Assembly (NCBI GenBank): GCA_026645575.1
Contig: JAPKMW010000049.1
Span: 1-64,000, forward strand
From: Caldilineaceae bacterium
GTDB taxonomy: Bacteria > Chloroflexota > Anaerolineae > Caldilineales > Caldilineaceae
Direction of reading: 5' to 3'
DNA: 64,000 nt
Shown: positions 17,987-26,772 of the stretch, piece after piece
Numbering within the stretch: the stretch's first letter is position 1
Layout: every line of letters starts with the position of its first letter
Notes under the pieces: generated by a model
The model's database searches: none
Seen by the model: only the letters and a program-made list of their open reading frames with translations
What the model was told of the DNA's origin: nothing
Program-made: the position numbers and the translations under genes

Positions 17987-20128
17987 CTACGGACGCATCA
18001 TCGCACTCACGTCACCGCCGATGTCCTCGATGCTGTCATAGAGCACTTGGAGGATGTAAGGGGCGTTGTGGGTGAAGGCGCCAGGGTCCTTTTGCACATA
18101 CTGATAGTTGTAGGCCGCGCGCAACAGCCGTGGGGTCCAGGTGTTGAAGCGGTTGTCGCTATTGACCTCATCTTCGTCAGCCGTACCATTACCATTGGTG
18201 TCAATGAAGAAGTACGGATAGGCATGAGCATCATAGGTAATACCGGCGCCAGCCGTTTCGGTGGCATAGGCTTGCATCGCCGCATAGAGCGTCTCTTGCA
18301 TGGTGGCGATTTCGTCAGCAACACCTTCGTCGGTATCGCCGTCGCCGTCCCAGTCATCGAAGTAGTAGCGCACAGCGGTGATGTCTTCAGGTGCTTGCAC
18401 TTCTTCGTGACATTCGGTGCAGCTTTCCCAGTCCACCTGCAAGCTGTGGGCGCCGTGGCAGTCGGTGCAGCCGTTGGCGTCCGAGTGATCGAAGAAGCCG
18501 GCATATTCTTTGCCCTCATACTCGTAGGCGCCCTTGGCTTCGGTGCCAAAGCGGGTAGCCCCAGCCGCAAAGTAATGGACATTGAGGAAGCGCAAGCTTT
18601 CGGACACGGTGTCAGCCTCGGCGTCGCCGATCAGCCGATTGACGCTGACGGTGGATTCACGCCCTTGGTGACAGTTGAGACAGAGGCCACTGTTCTCGTC
18701 GGGGGCCGCAACGGTCGCGCCGCTGGGGAATTTGACTTCTTCCACCGTGTAGCGGGTGAACTCTTGCAGGTCATTGTGACAGGTTGTACATTGCATCCCA
18801 TTGGACGGCGGCTGTGAAATCACCGTACCTTCGGACAGGAACATGGGCAACCCGCCAGATGAGTGACACTTGGCGCAAGAACCTGGCACTGCCCCGTCGG
18901 CATCCCAGTGACGGAACGCTTCTTCCGAACCGGCAAAGTGACCATTGTCGATACGATGGACATTGGTGAGATCGACCGGTTCCGCCAAGGCGGTATTGAG
19001 ATCGGTCACCGAGTCGACCATCAACTGAATGATATACTTGCCGCCGTGGGCATAGGCGCCGGGGTCTTTCAACGAGGTTTGATAGTTGTAAGCCGCCTTG
19101 AGTAAGCGTGCGCTCCACGCATTAAAGCGGTTGTCCCCATTCACCTCGTCGGTGTCAGCCGTGCCGTTGCCGTTGGTGTCGATGAAGAAGTAGGGGTGAC
19201 TGGCGGCGTCGTAGGCAATCGCCGTACCGGCAACATCGCCGGCATAGGACTGAATGGCCTGATAGAGCAGCTCACGCACCCCCTCCAACTCATAGTACAT
19301 GCCCTCTTCCATATCGCCGTCACCGTCGTAATCAACTTCGGAACCGGCCATACGGACATTGCGGAGGTCTTCGACCGCAGCCACGCCTTCATGACAGTCG
19401 GCGCAGGCTTCGACCTTGACTTCCAGTGTGTGCGAATTGTGGCACTCGATACAGGTGTCAAACTCGGCCACATGGGCAAAGTTGGCATCGTAGCTGTTGC
19501 CATCATACTCATAGCCGCCCTTGGCCAGGGTGCCGTATTTGGTGACTGCGGCTGCATAGTAGTGGATGTTGAGGAAGTTCAGATCCGCACTGGCGGTGTC
19601 TGCATCCGCTAAAGCAGCTTTTTCAATCGCCGCATCGACACTGACTTTGGACTGTCGCCCCTGATGACACTCAACACAGCGCCCTTCATCGCCCAACCCG
19701 GTTAGTTCCAGACCGGAAGGCATGACGACGCTGGTCTTGCTCTGGTTGACACTGTTGTGACAGGCCACACATTCGACGACCGAACCGATGGGGGCTGGGG
19801 CATCCACGGCGCCTGCCGCACTGCCATCAACGCCCAGAAAATCGAGATGTCCTGGTGTGCTGTGACACTTAGCACAGCTTTCAGGCACCTCGGCGGGATC
19901 TTCCTCATTCCAATGAATGAACGCTTCTGCGGCAAAATCGGCATGAGGTGAAGAAACCCAATCGGACAAGAATGGAATAGTCAACGTTTCTGTAATTGGC
20001 TTGGTATCGCTTGTGGTCTGGGTTGCTACAATTTGTTGCTCAACCGGCTCAGCGGCCAGGGCCGCCTGCGCCGTCATCACAACCAGTAACACCACCAGCA
20101 GACAAGCGAGAGGAATGACTCGTTTCAT
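17987..20128 (-). CDS. Decaheme c-type cytochrome made of two pentaheme repeats
   Basis: A 713-residue secreted cytochrome with signal peptide MKRVIPLACLLVVLLVVMTA, cut near AALAA. It holds ten CXXCH motifs in two matching halves: CAKCH, CVACH, CVECH, CIECH, CADCH, then CAKCH, CTTCH, CLNCH, CTDCH, CTECH. Each half continues with a DGDGD loop and a DTNGNGTADxDE loop, which look like EF-hand-type calcium sites, and ends with a similar helical stretch (AAYNYQ, KDPGA). GGGAGG lies nine bases before the ATG at 20128. No membrane anchor follows, so it is probably soluble outside the membrane. The preceding 293 bases look structured. It would relay electrons in the cytochrome chain; partner and acceptor are unknown. 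Confidence 0.9.
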   Translation of the reverse strand: MKRVIPLACLLVVLLVVMTAQAALAAEPVEQQIVATQTTSDTKPITETLTIPFLSDWVSSPHADFAAEAFIHWNEEDPAEVPESCAKCHSTPGHLDFLGVDGSAAGAVDAPAPIGSVVECVACHNSVNQSKTSVVMPSGLELTGLGDEGRCVECHQGRQSKVSVDAAIEKAALADADTASADLNFLNIHYYAAAVTKYGTLAKGGYEYDGNSYDANFAHVAEFDTCIECHNSHTLEVKVEACADCHEGVAAVEDLRNVRMAGSEVDYDGDGDMEEGMYYELEGVRELLYQAIQSYAGDVAGTAIAYDAASHPYFFIDTNGNGTADTDEVNGDNRFNAWSARLLKAAYNYQTSLKDPGAYAHGGKYIIQLMVDSVTDLNTALAEPVDLTNVHRIDNGHFAGSEEAFRHWDADGAVPGSCAKCHSSGGLPMFLSEGTVISQPPSNGMQCTTCHNDLQEFTRYTVEEVKFPSGATVAAPDENSGLCLNCHQGRESTVSVNRLIGDAEADTVSESLRFLNVHYFAAGATRFGTEAKGAYEYEGKEYAGFFDHSDANGCTDCHGAHSLQVDWESCTECHEEVQAPEDITAVRYYFDDWDGDGDTDEGVADEIATMQETLYAAMQAYATETAGAGITYDAHAYPYFFIDTNGNGTADEDEVNSDNRFNTWTPRLLRAAYNYQYVQKDPGAFTHNAPYILQVLYDSIEDIGGDVSAMMRP

Positions 20129-20421
20129 AAAACTATACCTCCCAGTGTTCAAGTGGTTGCTGTTCGCGCCGGCAGGGCGTGCCCCTCCGCCGACTGAACA
20201 AAAGGTGCGGTTGATGGTTCGATAGGCAGACTCCTCTCTACTTCCTCCAATGGGCGTGATCCGGAGAAGGCTTCCGGCAGGGGAAAGCTGTCCGGTTTGC
20301 CAGGCCGGGCAGCTTTGATCCTGAATTCCCCCGTGACCACGCTACGGTTAACCGAATATTTGCAGAACGGTGATCCACCGTTTTGCCCATACGTTTAAGA
20401 CCGGCGCACACCATAGACGCT
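20129..20421 (-). promoter_or_regulatory. Structured intercistronic leader before the decaheme cytochrome
   Basis: This 293-base stretch has no gene. Read on the minus strand it contains a strong two-part stem, AAAGCTG...CAGCTTT enclosing CCGG...CCGG, then CCGGA-AGCCTTC-TCCGG, an ACGGT...ACCGT stem, and purine-rich linkers. The density of conserved-looking stems between two co-directional genes suggests a cis-acting RNA. I could not match it to a known riboswitch class; GGGCAAA and CTGCAAA words recall c-di-GMP-I aptamers, but the rest does not fit. Confidence 0.35.
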
Positions 20422-21309
20422 CTATGGCGACGGGGTTGGCGTGCGAGGGGCCACGAGTTCCGCCGGCTGGCGCGGCACTGTGGTAATGGCGGTCTGCTCA
20501 ATGGTGACAAAGAGATAGAGCGCCACCAGCATTGCCACCGAAAGCACCGCCGCCACCGGATAAAAGAGCCGGCGTCGCCGCTGTAGCACCACCAAATCGG
20601 GCGTAGCAGGTGGTGCGCCCGATTCCAATTCGATCAATTCTTGCAGGTGTTCGCTCTTCATCTCATGGTGCGTGATGTAGCCGGTGAAGATGCTGCGATT
20701 AAAATGTTTGATATGAACGTTGTACACATGCCAGGTGACAATCGACAGCACCGCTAACAACGCTTCACCGCCGTGCGCCGCCTTAGCGGCCGGAATCCAG
20801 GCGCCAGGCAAAAACGCCGTGGTGGCAATCGGATTCCAAAGCATGAAGCCGGTCAGCACCATGATCACCGTGCCCCAAATCACCGCCCAATATTCGACCT
20901 TCTCACCAAAGGTGTAGCGGCCCATGCGCGGCGCGGTTTTGGCAATGCGCAAGTTATAGCCCATGGCATGAAAGCCATCGACCACATCCTGCCAGCCCGG
21001 CATCATCGTCCAGCGCACCCGTAACACGAACACTTTGTAGGAAACAGCCACAATATGGTAGATCGTCTCCAGCATGAGCAAAATCGCTGCCGTCCGGTGA
21101 ATGATGCGGATGAACTCAATGCCGCCAAAGAGCCAGATCAGCCAACTTCCCCAGTAGGTGGTCGAATACATCTGGGGCAAGCCGGTGATGCTCAACACGG
21201 TAAAGCTCAAGAGCAAGAGCGCGTGTTCGGTGCGTTGCCGGCCATCAAAGCGCTTGTATTTGGTTGATTGGTTGCCCGGTGTTTGGTTACTCGTTGTTTG
21301 GTTGCTCAT
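20422..21309 (-). CDS. Membrane di-heme cytochrome b subunit
   Basis: A 295-residue integral membrane protein of the cytochrome b561/formate dehydrogenase gamma type. It has about five hydrophobic segments and membrane histidines suited to two b hemes: RTEHALLLLSFTVLSITGLP near residue 27, IIHRTAAILLMLETIYHIV near 69-86, and TWHVYNVHIKHFN near 218. Such proteins oxidise quinol and hand electrons to periplasmic multiheme partners. Its start overlaps the stop of the 15-heme cytochrome (ATGA, 21306-21309), so the two are translationally coupled and very likely form a complex. The last 30 residues after the final helix are Pro/Thr-rich. Confidence 0.88.
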   Translation of the reverse strand: MSNQTTSNQTPGNQSTKYKRFDGRQRTEHALLLLSFTVLSITGLPQMYSTTYWGSWLIWLFGGIEFIRIIHRTAAILLMLETIYHIVAVSYKVFVLRVRWTMMPGWQDVVDGFHAMGYNLRIAKTAPRMGRYTFGEKVEYWAVIWGTVIMVLTGFMLWNPIATTAFLPGAWIPAAKAAHGGEALLAVLSIVTWHVYNVHIKHFNRSIFTGYITHHEMKSEHLQELIELESGAPPATPDLVVLQRRRRLFYPVAAVLSVAMLVALYLFVTIEQTAITTVPRQPAELVAPRTPTPSP

Positions 21310-22970
21310 CTGCGACGCTCCCAGAAACGGCGGTAGAGATCGGTGCCGATAAAGAGCAGGAACCCGCCGAGAACGGTTGGAATCAAGATTTGATAGAACA
21401 GATTGACCCAGTAGACCAACGGATTATGTTCCGGCGAGGGACGGAAATGGCTCGTCCACGAATCGGGGAAATTGGCGCTGGCGTCCGGGTGGCACTGGCG
21501 ACAGGTGGTGAGCAGGTTATCCTTGATCACCTGGGAATGTTCATCGGTCGCCGGCAAGATATTGTGAACGCCATGACAGTCATAACAGACCGCCTTATTG
21601 GTCTCCTGGTCGGGCGACTGTTGCTCAAAGAGCGTCACCGTCGTGCCATGAAAATCAGCGACGTAGGTGTCAAAGACTTCGGTTGAAATGTTGTATTTCC
21701 CCATTAATTCCTGATCGGCATGGCAATCGCCACAAAGGGCGGGCGAACTGAGCCGAAAGGCTGCCGTGGTTGGATCGCCAATGTCATGCACACCGTGACA
21801 ATCGGTGCAGACCGGCACATCGGCGTTCTGTTCACCAATCAAGGCTGCGCCATGAACGCTCTGGCTGTACTGTTCGTTGATCTCGCCGTGACAGTTGCCG
21901 CAGGTTTGTGAAATCCGGTCACGCGGTTCGCTGGGATTGTGGATAGCGTGGTTGCCGTGACAGTCAAAGCAGGTGGCCGCCGCCAACTCACCTTCTTCCT
22001 GTTTTACACCATGAATGCCGTCGTGCTGGCGTTGATAGATCTCCTGATGGCAATCTTTGCAGATTGTTTCCATGGCCAACGTCATATCGCGGCGGGTGTC
22101 GCTGGTCATTTCCGGGTGGGGGAAGCCGTTTTGTTGTTGATCCTTGTGACAATCGGTGCATTGCAGCGGCGTATATTGACGCCCCTGAATCTCACGATAG
22201 CCATGCACGGATTCATCAATCACGCCAGCATTGACATGGAGATCAACCTGATCGCCGGAAGATAGCGTCAGTTGACTCTTTAGGATGTTGTGACAGGTGG
22301 CGCATTGTTGATTGGCCGTCGCCCGCTGGTCGCCATGACAGGTGAGACAGCTCTGCTCCGGCCCCAGATTGGCAACAATCTCCTCATGGGTTGCCGCCAC
22401 TTTAGGGTCGTCAAAAGTTTGATGACAACCCTGACATGTCCCTACGGGATCAGCTTTCATATCCGCCACTGGTTTTGCGTCATGTCCGCCGTGACAGTCG
22501 GTACAGCCGGGCAGGTTGGCTTTGTCAGTCGCCTGGAGATGTCCAGGATTGTGCAAGACCGCAGGCGCATGGCACTGCTCACAGTTCTGTTCAATCTCCG
22601 TCACAAAGGCTGCCAGATCCTGCACCGGGCTGGGTTCGTGTGGGTAGAGATAGCGTTGTTTGCTCTGGTGGCAAGCGGTGCAGGAGAGCGCGCCGTCGGC
22701 ATGTTGGCCGTGAACCGATTGGGCCAGCACGGTCAGGTCAATCCCCAAGTTGAGGCTTTCCCCCGACGGTAATGCAAGCGTCTCTTCTTTGTCACCATGA
22801 CAGAGCCGACAGGCCGCATCCGGCGGCGTGACATCCTGGGCATAGGCCACGGCGGCGCGCCCAAGCAAGAACGCCGCCAGCGCCAAGAGCAGGCTAAAGA
22901 GAATTTTATAGTGCAGGTATGTTATCCATCGTTGCTCAGTCCACGCCATACGCATTTCCATCATAAGCAT
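21306..22970 (-). CDS. 15-heme c-type cytochrome with C-terminal membrane anchor
   Basis: A 554-residue exported cytochrome with fifteen CXXCH motifs between residues about 55 and 505, an N-terminal signal helix (HYKILFSLLLALAAFLLGRA) and a C-terminal membrane helix (FYQILIPTVLGGFLLFIGTD) ending in Arg-rich residues. The module before the second heme, CRLCHGDKEETLALPSGES, is shared with the 13-heme protein. Several CXXCHG-H elements resemble octaheme and NrfB-like wires. The start among several Met codons is uncertain; no strong ribosome site stands out. It is coupled to the cytochrome b that follows; together they look like a quinol-oxidising unit delivering electrons outward. Confidence 0.9.
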   Translation of the reverse strand: MLMMEMRMAWTEQRWITYLHYKILFSLLLALAAFLLGRAAVAYAQDVTPPDAACRLCHGDKEETLALPSGESLNLGIDLTVLAQSVHGQHADGALSCTACHQSKQRYLYPHEPSPVQDLAAFVTEIEQNCEQCHAPAVLHNPGHLQATDKANLPGCTDCHGGHDAKPVADMKADPVGTCQGCHQTFDDPKVAATHEEIVANLGPEQSCLTCHGDQRATANQQCATCHNILKSQLTLSSGDQVDLHVNAGVIDESVHGYREIQGRQYTPLQCTDCHKDQQQNGFPHPEMTSDTRRDMTLAMETICKDCHQEIYQRQHDGIHGVKQEEGELAAATCFDCHGNHAIHNPSEPRDRISQTCGNCHGEINEQYSQSVHGAALIGEQNADVPVCTDCHGVHDIGDPTTAAFRLSSPALCGDCHADQELMGKYNISTEVFDTYVADFHGTTVTLFEQQSPDQETNKAVCYDCHGVHNILPATDEHSQVIKDNLLTTCRQCHPDASANFPDSWTSHFRPSPEHNPLVYWVNLFYQILIPTVLGGFLLFIGTDLYRRFWERRR

Positions 22971-23040
22971 CTAGCCAGTCAATCTGACAACTCGTCCACG
23001 AAATTTTACTAGATTTCCCCAACCGATGTTTGTGCTTTTA

Positions 23041-23112
23041 TCCCGTAGGGATGGTTGAGTTTAGGGCTGAAAATGAGAATACCCTTCTCTAAACTCAACC
23101 GTCCCTACGGGA
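23041..23112. repeat. Palindrome family A, copy 3
   Basis: TCCCGTAGGGATGGTTGAGT...at 23041-23066 pairs with 23087-23112 with few mismatches. Unlike copies 1 and 2 it sits between two co-directional genes, the 9-heme and 15-heme cytochromes, so it could only attenuate or stabilise that transcript. Confidence 0.8.
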
Positions 23113-23145
23113 CGAGCTTACCAATCACACCTAGCGAACAGAACA

Positions 23146-24822
23146 CTACGATTCCGCCGCCCCAGTATTGATCCATTCAATCATCCATTCCAGTTCGCGC
23201 GGGGCCAGACTGTTGGGATGGCCCTGGCGTTGCAGTTGAATCAAGAGACTTTCCTCGGCATTGCCCACGACAATCGCCGGCCCTAGATTGCCGCCGGCTA
23301 TCAAACCCTGGTAGCTATCGAGATAAAGCCCCGCCGTCCCACCGTGACAGGCCACACAGCGCGCCGCCAGGATCGGGCCAACCAAGTCATTCCAGGTCAG
23401 TTTGGCTTCGGGGTAGGTAGGCAACGACTCGGCCAGGACATTGGTTAATTCGATAATCCCCGTCGCATCCAGACCGGCGAATTTCCAGTCGGTGGCATGA
23501 CAGGCGCTGTTGGCGCAGAAGCTGCTATCATCGCTGCCACCAGCATTGGTGACGGTGTGACAGCCTTCGCAGGTGCCGTCAAACTCAAAGCGGTGACGGG
23601 CGATCCAGTTGGTGTCCACATGGGTTTCCGGTTGGAAGGCTTCGCTCAATGCCACCACGGGCGTCGAGCCGTCAGCCGGGTTTTTGACCGGAATCGAGTG
23701 GCAGAGATTGCACTCGATACGAATGCTCTCCTGCTTTTCATTGATATGTTTGCCATCATGACAACGGAAACAGCCCGCCCACTCGTTGTGCCCCAGGTTG
23801 TCGGGGTGGGTGGTCCAACTGGCATCCATAGTGGGGAAGACCATCCGTTGATAGAGATCGCTCAATGCTTGCACTGCCCCATCCACCTCGGCGCCATGTT
23901 CGGCATAATAGTCAGCCCAGTTGACAGCGTAGTAATCGGTGAGGCCGTTGATGGCTTTGAGCGCCTCGTCCATGTTGGGGTACTGCCGCTCCATCACTGC
24001 CACGGCATTCTGCTTGAAATAGGGGATGGCCGGCGAGACAACATTGCGCGCCATGGCGTCGTCAAGGGCATCATTCGGCGAGACAAATTTATGTGAGATG
24101 CGGTTGTGACAGGTCATGCAATCAACCGTCTTCATGCGCTCTTGATTGGTTTCAACAAAATCAGCGGGTAGTTCCGTTTCAATATCGGTGAAGACTTCGG
24201 TTTCCCCGCTGCCGGCATAGGTCACACGCACCCACGGAATTTCCTGGTCAATGTGGGGTTCGTCGGTGGCAATGTATTCGACTTTATTTTCAATGTGCCA
24301 ATGGATACCTTTACCGCGCCCTTCGCGTTCGGTGCCGCCACCGGTTTTGAAGAAGAGATGAATTTCCGACAGTTCGTTATTCTTGGCCGCATCAAAGGTG
24401 GTGAGCGTGGTCAAGCTGTTCGGTGAAAACTTTTCCGGGTTATGACAACGTTCACAGACCTGGCTGGCTGGGCGCAGTTTCTTAGAATAGATCGGCACTT
24501 CATAATCGGCGCCGACAAAGCGGATGACGTGGGTGATGTCCTGCGCTTTGCGCGTAAATTGTTCAGCAATGGTGGCGCGGCCAATATGGCACTCGACACA
24601 TTTAACATTGGCATGGGGTGAGGCCAGGTAAGAAAGGTATTCCGGCGGCATGGTATGACAAGCCGTACCGCAAAATTCCGAGCGGTTGGTATATTCCCAC
24701 CCGGCGCCGGCCACGGCAAAGGTCAACAAGCCGGCAAAGACCAACACGCCATAGGGCATCAGCCGTTTGCCGAGCGAGGCGGTGCGTTCTGGTGTGATAA
24801 AACGGTTAAATCGCTCAAGCAT
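23146..24822 (-). CDS. NapC-like anchored multiheme cytochrome with unusual heme motifs
   Basis: A 558-residue cytochrome. One N-terminal anchor helix (LMPYGVLVFAGLLTFAVAGA) leads into a NapC/NirT-like first heme site, CGTACHTMPPEY, a CX3CH motif. Seven CXXCH motifs follow (CVECH, CERCH, CMTCH, CFRCH, CNLCH, CEGCH, CVACH), with CANSACH, a CX4CH motif, between the last two. The C-terminal 90 residues resemble a PSD1-type planctomycete cytochrome (PILAARCVACHGGTAGLYL). It can therefore bind seven to nine hemes. It overlaps the 13-heme gene by eight bases. Anchor plus NapC-like site suggests it exchanges electrons with the quinol pool. Confidence 0.88.
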   Translation of the reverse strand: MLERFNRFITPERTASLGKRLMPYGVLVFAGLLTFAVAGAGWEYTNRSEFCGTACHTMPPEYLSYLASPHANVKCVECHIGRATIAEQFTRKAQDITHVIRFVGADYEVPIYSKKLRPASQVCERCHNPEKFSPNSLTTLTTFDAAKNNELSEIHLFFKTGGGTEREGRGKGIHWHIENKVEYIATDEPHIDQEIPWVRVTYAGSGETEVFTDIETELPADFVETNQERMKTVDCMTCHNRISHKFVSPNDALDDAMARNVVSPAIPYFKQNAVAVMERQYPNMDEALKAINGLTDYYAVNWADYYAEHGAEVDGAVQALSDLYQRMVFPTMDASWTTHPDNLGHNEWAGCFRCHDGKHINEKQESIRIECNLCHSIPVKNPADGSTPVVALSEAFQPETHVDTNWIARHRFEFDGTCEGCHTVTNAGGSDDSSFCANSACHATDWKFAGLDATGIIELTNVLAESLPTYPEAKLTWNDLVGPILAARCVACHGGTAGLYLDSYQGLIAGGNLGPAIVVGNAEESLLIQLQRQGHPNSLAPRELEWMIEWINTGAAES

Positions 24823-26665
24823 GCCGCTTTCTCCTTGCCCGTAGTTGATAAATGGTAAAGCCCACCGCGCTCACAGCCGCCAGACCAAAGAGTACAAAGA
24901 TCGTATTACGCAGCCAACGTCCGGTCTCGACCTGTAGTAGTTCCACAGGTTGCCCCACCGAAGGCAGTGGTGTCGGCGGCGGGGGCGAGGTTGGCGTTGG
25001 GCCGGCGCCAAAGAAAGCAGCGGAATTGGGGGTGAAGAACTTGTCGGCGTAGGCAATGGTCTGGAGCGCCCAAGCCGGATCTTCGCCATAGCCGTTATGA
25101 CATTGGTTACAGGCATTGGGCATTAGCGCCATGCCGCCATGATCCAGGCTCAACTGGGGGTCAGGTTGCTGGAATGAGTGATTATGCAGATCAAAGTCCA
25201 CGGCGCTCGTCGCAAACTTTGGCATGTGACAGTCGGTGCAAAGAAAGTCCCGCTTGGTAATCGCCTGCTCGTGATAGGGCATGTGATGGACAATGCGCTG
25301 TTGCTCGCGCTCATTGTGGCATTGCAAACAGAGGTCGTTGAGCGGTTGCCGTAATTGTGCTGCTGCCGCGCCGCTGTCATGCACGGCATGACAGGTGGTG
25401 CAACGCACTTTGTCCGATTGCATCATCGTACTGCCCAATTGCCAATCCATGTACTGTTGATGGTTGTACTTGGCGCTGCCGTCCGGCCAGAACGCCGTAC
25501 TATTGTTGGCCAGGGTGAAGTGATCCGCCAGGTTGTTGCCAGGGCGATAGGTGGTCGGGAAGGGCAAGCCATCCGGCGAAGCGCCGCGGCTATGACAGGC
25601 GCCGCATACCTGATCGTCATTGCCCGTAAAGGGCGTGACCTTTTCCGGGTCGGCAATGTGCGCTTCCGATGGGCCGTGGCAATTTTCACAGCCGACACCA
25701 AATTCGGTGAACTCCCAGCGGGCACTCTCTAAGCCAGTGACATGACAGCCACTACACGCTTGTCGCCACTCAGTTCCGGCTTGCAAATCAGGATGATCGT
25801 TGGCAACCCATGCGTTGGTCGCCACATTCCACTGCGCCGGCAACAGCTCAAAATTTCCTTCCACCGTGCGGGTGATGTACTGCTGCCGCCAGCGGCTGCC
25901 AATCACATAGGCGACCTGTTCGATGGGGAAGGTCAAATCGCTGTCCGTTTGGCCAAAATCACCGACAATGGCGCCGAGGTCAACGGTTGCATCTTTGATA
26001 ATGTTGGCGTGTAACGTTTCGCGCCAGGTAAGATAAATATCAGCATGGCAGCCCAAACAGCGGTCGCTGCCGGCGTAACCGGTGGCCCCTTCCCCATGTC
26101 CCTGCCGTGGTTTCAGCAAATCTGCCGCCCAGCTTTCGGCCTGGTCAGTATGACAGGCGATACAGTTGGCCGGCATTTGTTGGGCAATAGCGGTTAATGG
26201 TGCGACATTATGGCTGCCATGACAGCCGACACAGGTGGGCAGCGGCGCTGCCGGGTCGATCGGCGCTTCTTCGTGGAAGGGGTTGTGAGGGTAGTGGCAG
26301 CTTTCACAGCTTTGAGCCGCCGCCACGGTATAGTCATGGCGGGTGGGCGCTGTCTGCTCGGCATGAGGATAGCGATAGCGCCGGTCGCCCGTGTGACAGT
26401 CGGTGCAGGTGACAGCCGTGGCGCCGCGGTAGCTGTGTGCCGAATTGTCAATTTGTTCCAGTTCTACCAATAGCGGCAGCAGTTCACCCGATGGCAAGGT
26501 GAGTGACCGTTGGTTGTCGCCATGACAGCCCCGACAAGGCAAATTGGGGGGAACTTGCGCCAATGCCGGACGCGCCCAGAAGAGGCAGATCCCGACAATA
26601 AACACAAAAATGATCGACGAAAACGACAGCCATGACGTGCGTAACATCCCTAACATTGGTCGCAT
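24815..26665 (-). CDS. 13-heme c-type cytochrome, cytochrome c554-like core
   Basis: A 616-residue exported cytochrome with signal helix (FSSIIFVFIVGICLFWARPA), thirteen CXXCH motifs and a C-terminal membrane helix (TIFVLFGLAAVSAVGFTIYQ) after a Pro/Thr-rich linker. The first four to five hemes match the N-terminal module of the 15-heme protein (CRGCHGDNQRSLTLPSGELL, RRYRYPH). The middle, GYAGSDRCLGCHADIYLTW through VGCENCHGPSEAH, is a cytochrome c554-like module shared with the 8-heme lipoprotein. Its stop overlaps the next gene by eight bases. An electron wire anchored at the outer face of the membrane is the likely role; no enzymatic site is evident. Confidence 0.9.
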   Translation of the reverse strand: MRPMLGMLRTSWLSFSSIIFVFIVGICLFWARPALAQVPPNLPCRGCHGDNQRSLTLPSGELLPLLVELEQIDNSAHSYRGATAVTCTDCHTGDRRYRYPHAEQTAPTRHDYTVAAAQSCESCHYPHNPFHEEAPIDPAAPLPTCVGCHGSHNVAPLTAIAQQMPANCIACHTDQAESWAADLLKPRQGHGEGATGYAGSDRCLGCHADIYLTWRETLHANIIKDATVDLGAIVGDFGQTDSDLTFPIEQVAYVIGSRWRQQYITRTVEGNFELLPAQWNVATNAWVANDHPDLQAGTEWRQACSGCHVTGLESARWEFTEFGVGCENCHGPSEAHIADPEKVTPFTGNDDQVCGACHSRGASPDGLPFPTTYRPGNNLADHFTLANNSTAFWPDGSAKYNHQQYMDWQLGSTMMQSDKVRCTTCHAVHDSGAAAAQLRQPLNDLCLQCHNEREQQRIVHHMPYHEQAITKRDFLCTDCHMPKFATSAVDFDLHNHSFQQPDPQLSLDHGGMALMPNACNQCHNGYGEDPAWALQTIAYADKFFTPNSAAFFGAGPTPTSPPPPTPLPSVGQPVELLQVETGRWLRNTIFVLFGLAAVSAVGFTIYQLRARRKRHA

Positions 26666-26678
26666 CCGTTCAGTAACT

Positions 26679-26750
26679 GAGAGATTGAGAGATTGAGGGA
26701 CTAAGAGATTGGTAATTTAATCTCTCAATCCCTTAATCTCTCAATCTCTT
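26679..26750. repeat. GAGATTGA periodic palindrome (8-nt units)
   Basis: The left arm is GAGATTGA repeated with variants (GGGACTAA, GAGATTGG); the right arm is the complementary run of TCTCAATC words. It fills the spacer between the 8-heme and 13-heme cytochrome genes. It belongs with 2823-2893. Confidence 0.7.
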
Positions 26751-26772
26751 CTTATCTCATTCGTGGCAAATC

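Noticed and set aside
20230..20400. c-di-GMP-I (GEMM) riboswitch before the decaheme cytochrome gene
   Set aside because: GGGCAAA and CTGCAAA words and one stem resemble the aptamer, but the second stem and closing sequence do not fit, so I call it only a structured region.
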